A DNA stretch of 64,000 nucleotides from assembly GCA_947646015.1 (NCBI GenBank), contig CANSEY010000002.1:1-64000 (forward strand). Direction: 5' to 3'. The DNA comes from an uncultured Bacteroides sp. (GTDB lineage Bacteria > Bacteroidota > Bacteroidia > Bacteroidales > Bacteroidaceae). A program made the translations under genes and the position numbers. Shown piece by piece: positions 8,724-15,940 of the stretch (position 1 is the first letter of the stretch; the number at the start of each line of letters is the position of its first letter). The notes beneath the pieces were generated by a model, which was not told where the DNA came from, made no database searches, and worked only from the letters and a program-made list of their open reading frames with translations.

Positions 8724-8753
8724 ATGGAAAGCATCATTCAGGATGCTTTCCAT
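8724..8753 (+). terminator. Perfect 12-bp stem-loop after the tra operon
   Basis: ATGGAAAGCATC and GATGCTTTCCAT form a perfect 12-bp stem with a 6-base loop, 16 bases after the last tra-side stop. A pyrimidine-rich stretch follows. It is the likely terminator of the plus-strand operon. Confidence 0.7.
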
Positions 8754-8770
8754 ATCCGCCCTGCCGCCTT

Positions 8771-8826
8771 CCGGTTTCTTTTGCTTCTTGTTCTTTTCCC
8801 GCCCCGCTCACGAAAGAAAAGAAGTG
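8771..8826. repeat. Intergenic hairpin module, copy A
   Basis: GGTTTCTTTTGCTTCTTG, then a GCTCACGAAAGAAAAGAAGTG arm. The arms pair (CTTCTT-TTCTTTT with AAAGAAAAGAAG). The same module recurs at about 9514, 10528 and 12388. Confidence 0.65.
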
Positions 8827-8843
8827 CGAAACGGATAGCGAAC

Positions 8844-8869
8844 AAAAAAAGGGACGCTTAAAGCATCCC
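8844..8869 (-). terminator. Terminator overlapping the radC-like stop codon
   Basis: On the minus strand GGGATGCTT and AAGCGTCCC form a hairpin followed by seven T residues. The stop codon (8858-8860) lies inside the hairpin, so the terminator is built from the last codons of the gene. Confidence 0.7.
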
Positions 8870-9301
8870 CTCGTCCATGTAGCTAAGGTAGGCGTCCTCG
8901 GTCAGTATGATGTGGTCTAAAAGCTGTATGCCGATTGCCTCGCAGCCTTTCTTCAACTGGCTGGTCAGGTTGTTGTCCGGCGTGCTCGCCACGGTCGAGC
9001 CGGAAGGGTGGTTGTGCGAGAGGATGATTCCCGAGGCATGAGAGACGAGAGCCGTCTGGAGGACGATGCGTATGTCCACCACCGTACTGTTCATGCCGCT
9101 GCGTGAGACGCACGAAACGCCCAGCAGTCTGCCTGCGCCGTTCAGGTACATCGCCCAGCACTCCTCGTGGTGCTGCATACAGTCCTCGTAGAAAGTCTTG
9201 AGGATGTCGTAAGACTCCTTGGAAGAGTGGATTCTAACTCTCTTGGATGCGTCAGCGTCCTTGTAACTTACGGTGATTTGAGGGAAAGACAGTGTATTCA
9301 T
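8858..9301 (-). CDS. RadC-like JAB/MPN domain protein
   Basis: This 147-residue protein consists of the JAMM domain of the RadC family without the N-terminal helix-hairpin-helix. The metal-binding motif HNHPSGS lies at residues 96-102 with the Asp at 109 (TPDN), preceded by the conserved VSRSGMNSTVVDIR-type segment. Short RadC homologues like this are common accessory genes of conjugative transposons and phages. The true activity is unresolved; a metalloprotease or DNA-processing role is inferred from the fold. It has its own 3' terminator. Confidence 0.85.
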   Translation of the reverse strand: MNTLSFPQITVSYKDADASKRVRIHSSKESYDILKTFYEDCMQHHEECWAMYLNGAGRLLGVSCVSRSGMNSTVVDIRIVLQTALVSHASGIILSHNHPSGSTVASTPDNNLTSQLKKGCEAIGIQLLDHIILTEDAYLSYMDEGML

Positions 9302-9368
9302 AATGCAAAAAATTAAAAGTGAAACATTTATTTTTTGCTTTGGGGCACGGGGAAAGAACGGACTTCAT

Positions 9369-9439
9369 GCAAGGCTTTTGCGTGGAATACGACCCGAAGG
9401 TGTGGAGATTGTGCGCAAAACCGTCAGGTTCAGCCTTGC
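9369..9439. other. Nested inverted repeats, possible structured RNA or leader
   Basis: GCAAGGCT (9369-9376) pairs with AGCCTTGC (9432-9439), and inside it TTTTGCG (9376-9382) pairs with CGCAAAA (9414-9420). A 10-base direct repeat GCTAAAAAAT follows at 9468 and 9491. The stretch from 9302 to 9610 has no convincing gene; long open frames on either strand there lack family features. Confidence 0.4.
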
Positions 9440-9513
9440 TACTTGTCCGTTTTTCCCTGTAGGTTTGCTAAAAAATGAGTGTGGAGCTTGGCTAAAAAAT
9501 CCGGTGAGTCGAG

Positions 9514-9574
9514 GGGGTTCTTTTTGCTTCTTTGTCTTTTCCCGCCCACGGCTCACCGAAAGAAAAAGAAGTGC
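9514..9574. repeat. Intergenic hairpin module, copy B
   Basis: GCTTCTTTGTCTTTTC pairs with GAAAGAAAAAGAAG around CCGCCCACGGCTCACC. Same design and wording (CGGCTCAC-GAAAGAAA) as copies A, C and D. Confidence 0.65.
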
Positions 9575-9610
9575 GTCCGAAAATGGGTCAATCCTTTCCC
9601 ACGGGCGGGT

Positions 9611-9652
9611 AAAAAAAGAAGTCCGGGCGGATCGCTACCCGTCCCGGACTTC
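9611..9652 (-). terminator. Rho-independent terminator, minus strand
   Basis: GAAGTCCGGG (9618-9627) and CCCGGACTTC (9643-9652) form a perfect 10-bp stem followed, on the minus strand, by seven T. It lies 27 bases after the stop of the 73-residue gene and ends that transcript. Confidence 0.85.
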
Positions 9653-9678
9653 CGGCGATGAAACATAGAGGGGGAATG

Positions 9679-9900
9679 TTATGGCTTGATTTCCCCCGTT
9701 GCGATTAAATTCCCGTCCGAATAATACGCTATCTTCCCGTAGGTAAATCCCATGTCGGGAATGGCTACGAAAGCGATATAGTCCGAATACTCCCTGCCTT
9801 TGAGGTTCTTCCCGACAAGGTTGTTGAATATCATGGGGATGCTGCAACCGTCCTCGCTGTAAAGGACGGTTTTCCCGTTCTGTCTGATTTCCTGCTTCAT
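9679..9900 (-). CDS. Small hypothetical protein
   Basis: This 73-residue protein starts at the ATG that overlaps the upstream gene's TGA (ATGA overlap at 9897-9900), so translation is probably coupled; the open frame extends upstream but without reason. It is beta-rich (GKIAYYSDGNLIATGEIKP), lacks a signal peptide and is not assignable to a known family by eye. A strong terminator follows. Hypothetical accessory protein of the transposon. Confidence 0.65.
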   Translation of the reverse strand: MKQEIRQNGKTVLYSEDGCSIPMIFNNLVGKNLKGREYSDYIAFVAIPDMGFTYGKIAYYSDGNLIATGEIKP

Positions 9901-10499
9901 GCCGTTTCTATGAAAAGTGTCCCGTCGATAAGGTACTCCCAATTATTCTTGTGGCTCTCGTCCGTGAAATATTCCTCGCTCTCGCAATACTCGCAATCGT
10001 CACGGCACGAGCGGAAGAAGTTTTCCAGACAGTCACGCATGAGTTCCTTGAAATTCCGTGTGTCGGGCGAGCGCATGAAGTCCATGAGGGGCTGCAAGAT
10101 GATTTCGTCCGACACAACGCCCGTGAAGGGGCATTCGCAAGTGACGGAGATACGGCTCCTGCGTCTTTTCTTGCGGTCTTTCGTCCAATAGACCTTGGGC
10201 TTGTACAGCTCCGCATGGAAGTTGTTATAGAGGTAAGCCAGCAAGCGGACGCTCGAAAGCCTTTCGGTCTCCTCCTCGTGTCCGGTATGGAAACGGTAAG
10301 CGTATGTGCAACTGTCGTAACAGTAGTTGGTGCAGGCAATGCGGAAAAGGTTGCAGAAGGCTTCGAGCGTGTCGCAGTTCTCGGAAGCATACGGGTAATC
10401 GTTTCCCTTGGCAAGCCAGTCGGTATAGGCTTTTTGACGGGCTTCGTCCTCCAGTTCCGCAATGCCGAATAGTGTATAGGTTCTCTGTACGGTTCGCAT
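9897..10499 (-). CDS. Hypothetical accessory protein with Cys clusters
   Basis: I place the start at ATG 10499 (MRTVQRTYTLFGIAELEDEA), giving 200 residues. The longer frame would read through the intergenic hairpin module. The protein is acidic and Cys-rich, with CYDSCTYAYRF and, near the C-terminus, CRDDCEYCESEEYF, which could bind a metal. It is downstream of parB-like in the minus-strand operon and coupled to the next small gene. I recognise no domain. Confidence 0.65.
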   Translation of the reverse strand: MRTVQRTYTLFGIAELEDEARQKAYTDWLAKGNDYPYASENCDTLEAFCNLFRIACTNYCYDSCTYAYRFHTGHEEETERLSSVRLLAYLYNNFHAELYKPKVYWTKDRKKRRRSRISVTCECPFTGVVSDEIILQPLMDFMRSPDTRNFKELMRDCLENFFRSCRDDCEYCESEEYFTDESHKNNWEYLIDGTLFIETA

Positions 10500-10527
10500 A
10501 AGTTTGAAAATTTGAAAGTTTAAAAAT

Positions 10528-10596
10528 CGGTTTCTTTGCGATCTTTCTTTTCCGCTACGGCTCACGAAAGAAAGTAGCGGGCGGATTTCTCCGCCC
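10528..10596. repeat. Intergenic hairpin module, copy C, with GGGCGGA hairpin
   Basis: CTTTCTTT pairs with AAAGAAAG. Alternatively CCGCTAC (10552-10558) pairs with GTAGCGG (10574-10580). A second hairpin follows, GGGCGGA (10579-10585) with TCCGCCC (10590-10596). The two alternatives exclude each other, as in an attenuator. The element sits 12 bases past the parB-like stop. Confidence 0.65.
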
Positions 10597-10608
10597 TGCC
10601 CTTTGTCT

Positions 10609-12321
10609 TTAGGCTGCAATCTCTTCGGGTTGCGGTTGTTCCTCGGGTTGCGTTACCTTGCGCTCCCTTGCCCGTTCCTGCACTAATAGGACGGCTTTCT
10701 TTTCCTCGATGCGCTGGTGACGTTTCTCGTACACCCCGTTGTACTCCCTTTCGATGTTGGCGAGTTCCTCCGGCATGTGCCTGCGTGCGAAGTCAAGCAA
10801 GAGGGTCGCCACGGTGTTGTTCCCGTACGCTCCCTTGAAGTTGGCTACAAGGAAGTCCCTGCGGATGATGGTCTTCATCTTTACCGTGAGGTTTCCGATA
10901 ATCCCCATCTTGTCCTCGTCCGTGATATACGGCTTGTCTTCCGCAATCCCCACGGCTGCGAAGTGTTCCTTCCGGAGCGAGGACAGAAGGAAGAAGTACA
11001 GCATCGTGTCTTCATCGGCACTGAACTTGCCGCCCGTGATGTCGGCTTCGAGAATCTGTTTCTTGGTGTCCTCCACCGTGCGTTCGAGTGCGATTTCCTT
11101 ATTGCGCTTGTCCTGCTTCTCCAATTTCTCCACGGGAGAGAGCGGTGCGGGTGCGGGCGTTCCGTCCGCTGTCTCGGTCTCTGTCACGTTCTCCACGTAA
11201 CAGAATGTAATCTCCTTCTGCCCGATTTTGGCATAGACGGTGATTTCCCCCGCTCCGCTCCTGCGGGTGATTTCCTCCTCCTGCTCCATGTAGTCCGCCC
11301 ATTGCTGCTCGTAGCGGGTGCGGGCTTCCCCGTAGCGTTCGGGGTCGTTGAAATTTTCGGCTTTGGGTTCTTTGGGGCAGCTTGGAAAGGCGGTGTACCT
11401 GTCAAGGGTCTCCACCTCGTAGCCCGAAGCGGTTAGCCGTTCTACCACCGTCTCGTTGGTAGTGTAGCGGTCACGGCAGAGCGACACCTCCGGCTGGTTC
11501 CGCATGATTTGCACGGCTCGCTCCATGAGGAAAGAGGCGTTCATCTCGGCAAGACACGTGCGGTTGGCGCAATGCCCGCACCCGCCGTCATGGAACAACA
11601 GCAAGTTATTGGTGTTGTGTGCGCACGTGGCGCACTCGGTCTTGTCGAAGCGGTAGTATTGCAGGTCGGTGGTGAAGTTCTGTTCGATGCGCCTTGCGAC
11701 ATCGGCGGCTTTCAGTCCCCGCCAACTGTTATACGTTCCCTCGTCCTGCAAATGTTTCTCGTACACCTCACGCTGAATGTCCTCCCCGTATCGGCAGATT
11801 TCAGCCGCCACGCTGATGGTGATTTCATCCGCATCCAAGAGGGCGGCGATTTCGGGGATAAGGGCGGTGAATTTCAGCCGTGTGCGGATGTAGTTCTCGT
11901 TCTTTCCGAAGAGTACCGCCAAGGTCTGCACGGTGTGGCGTCCGCTCTCGATAAGCCGCTGATAGGCTGCGGCTTCCTCCACGGGTGTCACGTCCTTGCG
12001 CTGCAAGTTCTCAGTAATCGCCATTTCCTCGGCTTCCTCGTCCGACAACTCGGAAACGATTGCGGGAATTTCGTCCCTGCCCGCAATGACGGACGCACGG
12101 TAACGGCGTTCCCCGAAAACAATCCCGTAACGGTCTGTCCCGTCAACGGGGCGCACGGTGATGGGCTGCAACACACCCTGCCGCTTGATGCTCTCGGCAA
12201 GCTCGTAAAGGCTCGTTTCATCGAAACGCTTGCGTGGGTTGAAACCGCTCGGCTGAATGTTTGCCAATGCTACCATCGTGATGTTTCTCTCTGCTGCTGA
12301 TTGATTTGCTTTTGTCTTCAT
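10609..12321 (-). CDS. ParB/Srx-domain protein with zinc-finger-like cluster
   Basis: This 570-residue protein carries the ParB N-terminal nuclease/CTPase-like domain: NPRKRFDE (28-35), GERRYRA (70-76) and ENLQRKDVTPVEEA (104-117), followed by a helix-turn-helix region (residues about 125-160). A cysteine cluster CATCAHN...CGHCANRTC (about 230-262) suggests a metal-binding module, and the remainder is unlike chromosomal ParB. Such ParB-like proteins are typical accessory genes of Bacteroides conjugative transposons; a role in partition or regulation is inferred only. No ParA is next to it, so it is probably not a standard partition pair. Confidence 0.85.
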   Translation of the reverse strand: MKTKANQSAAERNITMVALANIQPSGFNPRKRFDETSLYELAESIKRQGVLQPITVRPVDGTDRYGIVFGERRYRASVIAGRDEIPAIVSELSDEEAEEMAITENLQRKDVTPVEEAAAYQRLIESGRHTVQTLAVLFGKNENYIRTRLKFTALIPEIAALLDADEITISVAAEICRYGEDIQREVYEKHLQDEGTYNSWRGLKAADVARRIEQNFTTDLQYYRFDKTECATCAHNTNNLLLFHDGGCGHCANRTCLAEMNASFLMERAVQIMRNQPEVSLCRDRYTTNETVVERLTASGYEVETLDRYTAFPSCPKEPKAENFNDPERYGEARTRYEQQWADYMEQEEEITRRSGAGEITVYAKIGQKEITFCYVENVTETETADGTPAPAPLSPVEKLEKQDKRNKEIALERTVEDTKKQILEADITGGKFSADEDTMLYFFLLSSLRKEHFAAVGIAEDKPYITDEDKMGIIGNLTVKMKTIIRRDFLVANFKGAYGNNTVATLLLDFARRHMPEELANIEREYNGVYEKRHQRIEEKKAVLLVQERARERKVTQPEEQPQPEEIAA

Positions 12322-12387
12322 AATCCGTTTGTTTTTAAGTTGATTGTTTATTCTTGTTCTTTTTGATAATTTCTTCCGGTCGGGAAA

Positions 12388-12457
12388 TCGGTTTCTTTGC
12401 TATCTTTCTTTCCCCGCTCCGGCTCACGAAAGAAAGTAGCGGGCGGAAAGTCCGCCC
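12388..12457. repeat. Intergenic hairpin module, copy D, with GGGCGGA hairpin
   Basis: Nearly identical to copy C (CGGTTTCTTTGCTATCTTTC ... CGGCTCACGAAAGAAAGTAG), ending in GGGCGGA (12441-12447) and TCCGCCC (12451-12457). It lies 7 bases past the stop of the SLOG gene and upstream of the parB-like gene. Confidence 0.7.
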
Positions 12458-12464
12458 TTGCGGC

Positions 12465-13013
12465 TTACCTGCGGTTATAGCACACGTTCGCGAACTTCTT
12501 TTTCTGCTCTACCGCCCGTTTGAGGATGTAGAACGTGCCGCCCACGGCTACCGAATCGTAATAGACCATCAGAAAAGCGGAGTTTTCCAAAAGGTAGTCG
12601 TTACGGCGTAGGAAACAGCCCTCGGTATATCCGTCCTGCAAGGTTACCACTTCATCGGCTTGCGCCAAAATGGTGTCATAACGCCGCTTGTCGGCCTGGG
12701 TGTACCGCTCGGCTTGTCCCTTGAAGGGGAGAACGCATTTCAAATGGATATGCGGGTATTCCTTTTTGAGGTTCAAGACTTCCTCTGCTGCGATAAGGTC
12801 GAAGCCCTCGCACATTCCCGACAAAAAGGTATGGTAGCCTTTTTTGATACAATAACTCTCGATGGCTACAAATGTATCGAACGCCACCTCTCTAAAGAGT
12901 TTCTCACGGTCTGCCGTGAACTTGGCTATACGGTTGGTGCGGTGTCCCGAAAAGGCTACCGTCTTTTCTTTCGTAACGGGTGTTCCGTTTTCTGCCAATG
13001 TCCTTGTTTCCAT
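12465..13013 (-). CDS. SLOG-domain protein (YpsA/DUF1273 type)
   Basis: This 182-residue protein has the N-terminal VAFSGHR motif (about 19-25), the middle FLSGMCEGFDLIAAEEVL and a VLPFKGQAERY segment. Together these define the DUF1273/YpsA branch of the SLOG superfamily, Rossmann-like proteins thought to bind nucleotide ligands. SLOG proteins recur in mobile elements and in some defence systems. Here it is an accessory gene in the minus-strand operon, 22 bases after a small gene. Function is inferred from fold only. Confidence 0.83.
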   Translation of the reverse strand: METRTLAENGTPVTKEKTVAFSGHRTNRIAKFTADREKLFREVAFDTFVAIESYCIKKGYHTFLSGMCEGFDLIAAEEVLNLKKEYPHIHLKCVLPFKGQAERYTQADKRRYDTILAQADEVVTLQDGYTEGCFLRRNDYLLENSAFLMVYYDSVAVGGTFYILKRAVEQKKKFANVCYNRR

Positions 13014-13035
13014 ATTGATATTTTTTTATCGGTTA

Positions 13036-13230
13036 TTACTTGCCTTCTTCCTGCCACAAACCACGCTCTTTATCAAAATCAATGTCGTAGTAGTAGGCTG
13101 TCTTTGTTTTGGGCTTCCTGCGCCCGCCCAAAACTTGGGTTTCCAAAACCTTGTACCCTTTTCGGGTGGCTGCCACGACCACGCAAGTGAGGTACGGCAG
13201 ATACTTGTGTTTAAACTTCTTTCCTTCCAT
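13036..13230 (-). CDS. Small basic hypothetical protein
   Basis: This 64-residue protein is basic (MEGKKFKHKYLPYLT...GGRRKPKTKTAYYYDID) with no signal peptide. It begins 3 bases after the stop of the membrane microprotein upstream and is followed 22 bases later by the SLOG gene, so it is probably part of one operon. No family recognised. The tight packing supports it as real. Confidence 0.6.
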   Translation of the reverse strand: MEGKKFKHKYLPYLTCVVVAATRKGYKVLETQVLGGRRKPKTKTAYYYDIDFDKERGLWQEEGK

Positions 13231-13233
13231 GAT

Positions 13234-13443
13234 TCAGATGATTAAAAGAATGATTATCAAGATGAACATGAAGCCGACAAACAACCGCCACGCAAGGGCG
13301 AAAACAAGCCGTGCCACGAAGCCTAACAGAAGCAAAGTAGCGGATAGGGCAAAAAACTGCCCTGCGGTGGTGGTGAGGAAGTACACCGCCGAAGCCCAAA
13401 GGATTAGGCGGTAAACCAGTCTGTAAATGAATGTCGTTTTCAT
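13234..13443 (-). CDS. Small membrane protein
   Basis: This 69-residue protein has two or three hydrophobic segments (residues about 10-25, 28-45 and 50-69) and positively charged turns, so it is an inner-membrane microprotein. It is packed tightly with the next gene (3-base gap) and preceded by a GGGCGGA hairpin. Function unknown. Confidence 0.6.
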   Translation of the reverse strand: MKTTFIYRLVYRLILWASAVYFLTTTAGQFFALSATLLLLGFVARLVFALAWRLFVGFMFILIIILLII

Positions 13444-13459
13444 GTTCTCGGGTATTGTC

Positions 13460-13477
13460 GGGCGGAGGAATCCGCCC
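13460..13477. repeat. GGGCGGA/TCCGCCC intergenic hairpin
   Basis: GGGCGGA (13460-13466) and TCCGCCC (13471-13477) with a 4-base loop, 8 bases past the stop of the 216-residue gene and 16 bases before the next start. Confidence 0.7.
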
Positions 13478-13485
13478 GTGGTTGT

Positions 13486-14136
13486 TTAATAGTTTCCTTT
13501 CGGGATATAGCGGTTATCGGCTATCAGCCGGAACGTGTCGTAATCAGCCGTTCCCCGATAACTTAGGGACAGTTCAAAATAGAGGTGTCCTTCCTCTATG
13601 TAGAAAGTGAAGCGCAAGCCGTTGCGGATTATCGTCCCTTTTGAATGGTTGTTCCCTTCCCATCTTACGGGTTCATTCTCGATACTTTTCAAGAAATCGG
13701 CGACCTTTTTCGAGTTCTCCACATTTTCTTGCTCCACCTGCCTGTATATCTGCGTGCAGTAGTTTATCCAATCGTTTATTTTCTTGGCGGTGAACACGCC
13801 GATATTGCACGGCTTTTCGTATTGGCTGCCCGCCCTTTCGATGTCGTAGCGGTTGACATATTCAAAATGCTCCATGTCGGCGGCTATCCTGTATTTGTTC
13901 TCTTTGTATATCTTGCACACATGGAAACGGATGCCGTTATACGTGAACTCTATGCGCACGCCGTAAAATGCGGGATATTCACCGCTCTCCACGTGGTAGC
14001 CGTATTCCGCTTGGGGTATGTACTTCCTTATCTCCTGCATGAGTGGAGACAGCTCTTTTTTCGCCCGTTCCGCTCTTTCGGTAAACATCGCATTAACGTT
14101 AAAGCCGTTAAATTCCTTTTCTGATAATGTTTTCAT
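13486..14136 (-). CDS. Hypothetical accessory protein
   Basis: This 216-residue soluble protein has a helical N-terminus (MFTERAERAKKELSPLMQEI) and two beta-rich parts (YPAFYGVRIEFTYNGIRFHV and NGLRFTFYIEEGHLYFELSL). There is no signal peptide and no catalytic motif I can name. It lies in the accessory operon between the ArdC-like gene and the small membrane protein, with hairpins on both sides. It may be one of the conserved hypotheticals of Bacteroides conjugative transposons. Confidence 0.7.
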   Translation of the reverse strand: MKTLSEKEFNGFNVNAMFTERAERAKKELSPLMQEIRKYIPQAEYGYHVESGEYPAFYGVRIEFTYNGIRFHVCKIYKENKYRIAADMEHFEYVNRYDIERAGSQYEKPCNIGVFTAKKINDWINYCTQIYRQVEQENVENSKKVADFLKSIENEPVRWEGNNHSKGTIIRNGLRFTFYIEEGHLYFELSLSYRGTADYDTFRLIADNRYIPKGNY

Positions 14137-14155
14137 CGTCTTATGTCTTTAAGTG

Positions 14156-14173
14156 GGGCGGATTGCTCCGCCC
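14156..14173. repeat. GGGCGGA/TCCGCCC intergenic hairpin
   Basis: GGGCGGA (14156-14162) and TCCGCCC (14167-14173), 34 bases past the ArdC-like stop and about 20 bases before the next start codon. Confidence 0.7.
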
Positions 14174-14207
14174 GTTGGTTTATACTCTTGTTCCTTTGTT
14201 GTCCCGC

Positions 14208-15182
14208 TTAGGCTGCTGCGGGTTCGTTTACCGGTTCGGTTACCTTGTCGGCAATCATCTTCGCCGCCTTGTTCACGTCCCCCAATATCTCCACCAAAAA
14301 GGCGGGTTCCTCCCTTAGCTTGGTGAGCCAGTGTTTCAGATAGGCGGCGTTGTTCTCCTGCGGTGCGGCTGCGTAGCCGAAGAACGCACCGCAAAGGGCT
14401 GCGGTAAGTTCGGCGACAAGTTCCTCACGGGCATAGAGCGCATCCCCGAAGAAGCAGCCGAACGTGCGGTTCAGTCGCTGGGGGCTTCCCGTGCTGTGCG
14501 CCATCTCGTGCAGGAGCGTGCCGTAAAACTCCGCTCCCTGCGGGAACTGCTCACGCTGCGGGCAAACGATATGGTCGGAAGAGGGCGAATAGTAGGCACT
14601 GTCCGAATACTGCACCTTGATAGGGCAATACCAATTTTGCAGATAGACAAGCTCGTCCAACGCCTCGTAAATCATTCTGTCCGAATAGTCTTCGGGCTGC
14701 TCTCCCTTTTTCATGCGCTCGTAGCGTTCGGGGTATTTCCCTGCAAAATCGGTCTGGTCGATGTTGAAGACGTTGTAATACTTCATCTGCGGGATGACCT
14801 TGTAATTTTCCTGCTCGGTTGCGGGCAGCTTGCGGTATTCCTCGTACTTGATTGTCTTTTTCGTCTCCTTGTGTACCACGAACTTGAACCAATAATAGAC
14901 GGGAAACGATCGTGCGCCCTTGCTGACGCTCAAGTCCTCTTCCTTCGCTTGGTTGAACGTGAGGAACACGGGCAAAGTGAATTTCATGAACTCGGTGTAG
15001 AACAATAACATCAAGACATTGCCGCCATTATAGAGCGTCCCTCTGATGTTGCGGGGCAAACCTTGTTCAAGGCTCGTTATCCACGGTTTTTGCCAATCCG
15101 TTTTCAGGCACTCGATTTTCTTTATCAACAACTCGGTGAACATCGGTGCAATTTTTTCGATGGTGCTGTTCGTTGTTGCCAT
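14208..15182 (-). CDS. ArdC-like anti-restriction protein with zincin domain
   Basis: This 324-residue protein has an N-terminal ArdC/DUF1738 domain (to about residue 140, with NGGNVLMLLFYTEFMKF) that binds single-stranded DNA in characterised relatives. A C-terminal zincin-like domain carries HEMAHSTG (His225, Glu226, His229) and a downstream EELVAELTAALCG helix for the third ligand. ArdC proteins protect incoming plasmid DNA from restriction in the recipient, which fits a conjugative element. It is the first gene of the minus-strand accessory run, next to the large palindrome. Confidence 0.85.
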   Translation of the reverse strand: MATTNSTIEKIAPMFTELLIKKIECLKTDWQKPWITSLEQGLPRNIRGTLYNGGNVLMLLFYTEFMKFTLPVFLTFNQAKEEDLSVSKGARSFPVYYWFKFVVHKETKKTIKYEEYRKLPATEQENYKVIPQMKYYNVFNIDQTDFAGKYPERYERMKKGEQPEDYSDRMIYEALDELVYLQNWYCPIKVQYSDSAYYSPSSDHIVCPQREQFPQGAEFYGTLLHEMAHSTGSPQRLNRTFGCFFGDALYAREELVAELTAALCGAFFGYAAAPQENNAAYLKHWLTKLREEPAFLVEILGDVNKAAKMIADKVTEPVNEPAAA

Positions 15183-15238
15183 AACTCACAAATTTTAATC
15201 GTTATTACTCTGTTTTCATCGCTTGTCGCCCCAACCAA

Positions 15239-15420
15239 TTTTTTTCCCTTGGCTGATTGGGAAGAACATTGACAATCATTGATAGCGGAAAAGGTGAATT
15301 GCAACCATCTGAAAAAATGGTAAATACTACCCGCAGGGTGGAGATTTGGCATTTTTTGCGGATTTGCTTTCACCTCCGCCTACCTTCGTCAATGTTTTTC
15401 CAATCAGCTTAGGGAAAAAA
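15239..15420. repeat. About 180-bp imperfect palindrome
   Basis: The two halves are inverted copies around position 15334. The outer arms carry TTTTTTCCCT, GCTGATTGG and AACATTGAC, matched by GTCAATGTT, CCAATCAGC and AGGGAAAAAA. Inner blocks GCGGA, GGTGAA, GCAA and AAAAAATG...AAAT also pair, down to ACCC-GCA-GGGT at the centre. It could be a MITE-like insertion, a replication or transfer signal, or a long RNA hairpin upstream of the ArdC-like gene. Confidence 0.75.
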
Positions 15421-15923
15421 TGCCCTGTCAGTCTATTCCAGTCAATGGTAAGTTACTTGCCGGGTGCGGGAAAAAGAAGCCTTCCGGAGAGCCGGGAACG
15501 CCCGTTTCCCGAGGCAAGGACATACGTGCGGGAGAAGTATATGGGAAGACGGTCAGCTTCCGGCTGCCGGACAAACACCGGGGAACTCTTTTGGGCGGGA
15601 CGGGGCACAGGAAGTTTCGGCGATAGCCGAAGCCCCGTGTTCCGTTTGTCCTTCCGCCCCGATGTCCGGTTTCGGCCATGCAGCCTCACTGAGTGGTCGG
15701 CAGCGGACGCCGGGACGGGACAGCCCGTGCGCCAAGGTGTAAGCGCAAGACAGTGAAAACCCTTTCACCCACGTTAGGGATTGCAGGGGAAAGCCCACAG
15801 CATAGCGAGGACTTGCAGCGGAAAGCCCGACCCGAAGGGGAACGCTCCGACAATCATCTGGAAACACGAATTGACCGTAATAACTTATTTCTTAAAAGTT
15901 ATCAGAATTATGCCTCTTTTCCG
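15421..15923. other. GC-rich intergenic stretch without a convincing gene
   Basis: About 500 bases with no frame I can assign. It holds a hairpin TTCGGC-GATA-GCCGAA near 15615-15632 and a 16-base direct repeat of the type TTGCAGSGGAAAGCCC at 15781 and 15812. Composition is like the transposon backbone, so it may be a regulatory or transfer-related region or a decayed gene. Confidence 0.4.
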
Positions 15924-15931
15924 TAATTTTG
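15924..15931 (+). promoter_or_regulatory. Bacteroides -7 box upstream of KAP NTPase
   Basis: TAATTTTG fits TAnnTTTG. No strong -33 TTTG is seen at the usual distance. The implied start would leave only a short leader and favours one of the clustered ATGs at 15941, 15947 or 15953. Confidence 0.4.
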
Positions 15932-15940
15932 AAACCTCTA

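Noticed and set aside
9303..9668. 121-residue plus-strand frame
   Set aside because: It covers hairpin module B, the nested repeats and a minus-strand terminator; composition is not protein-like.
10717..11436. 239-residue plus-strand frame opposite the parB-like gene
   Set aside because: Antisense shadow; the minus strand holds a clear ParB-domain protein there.
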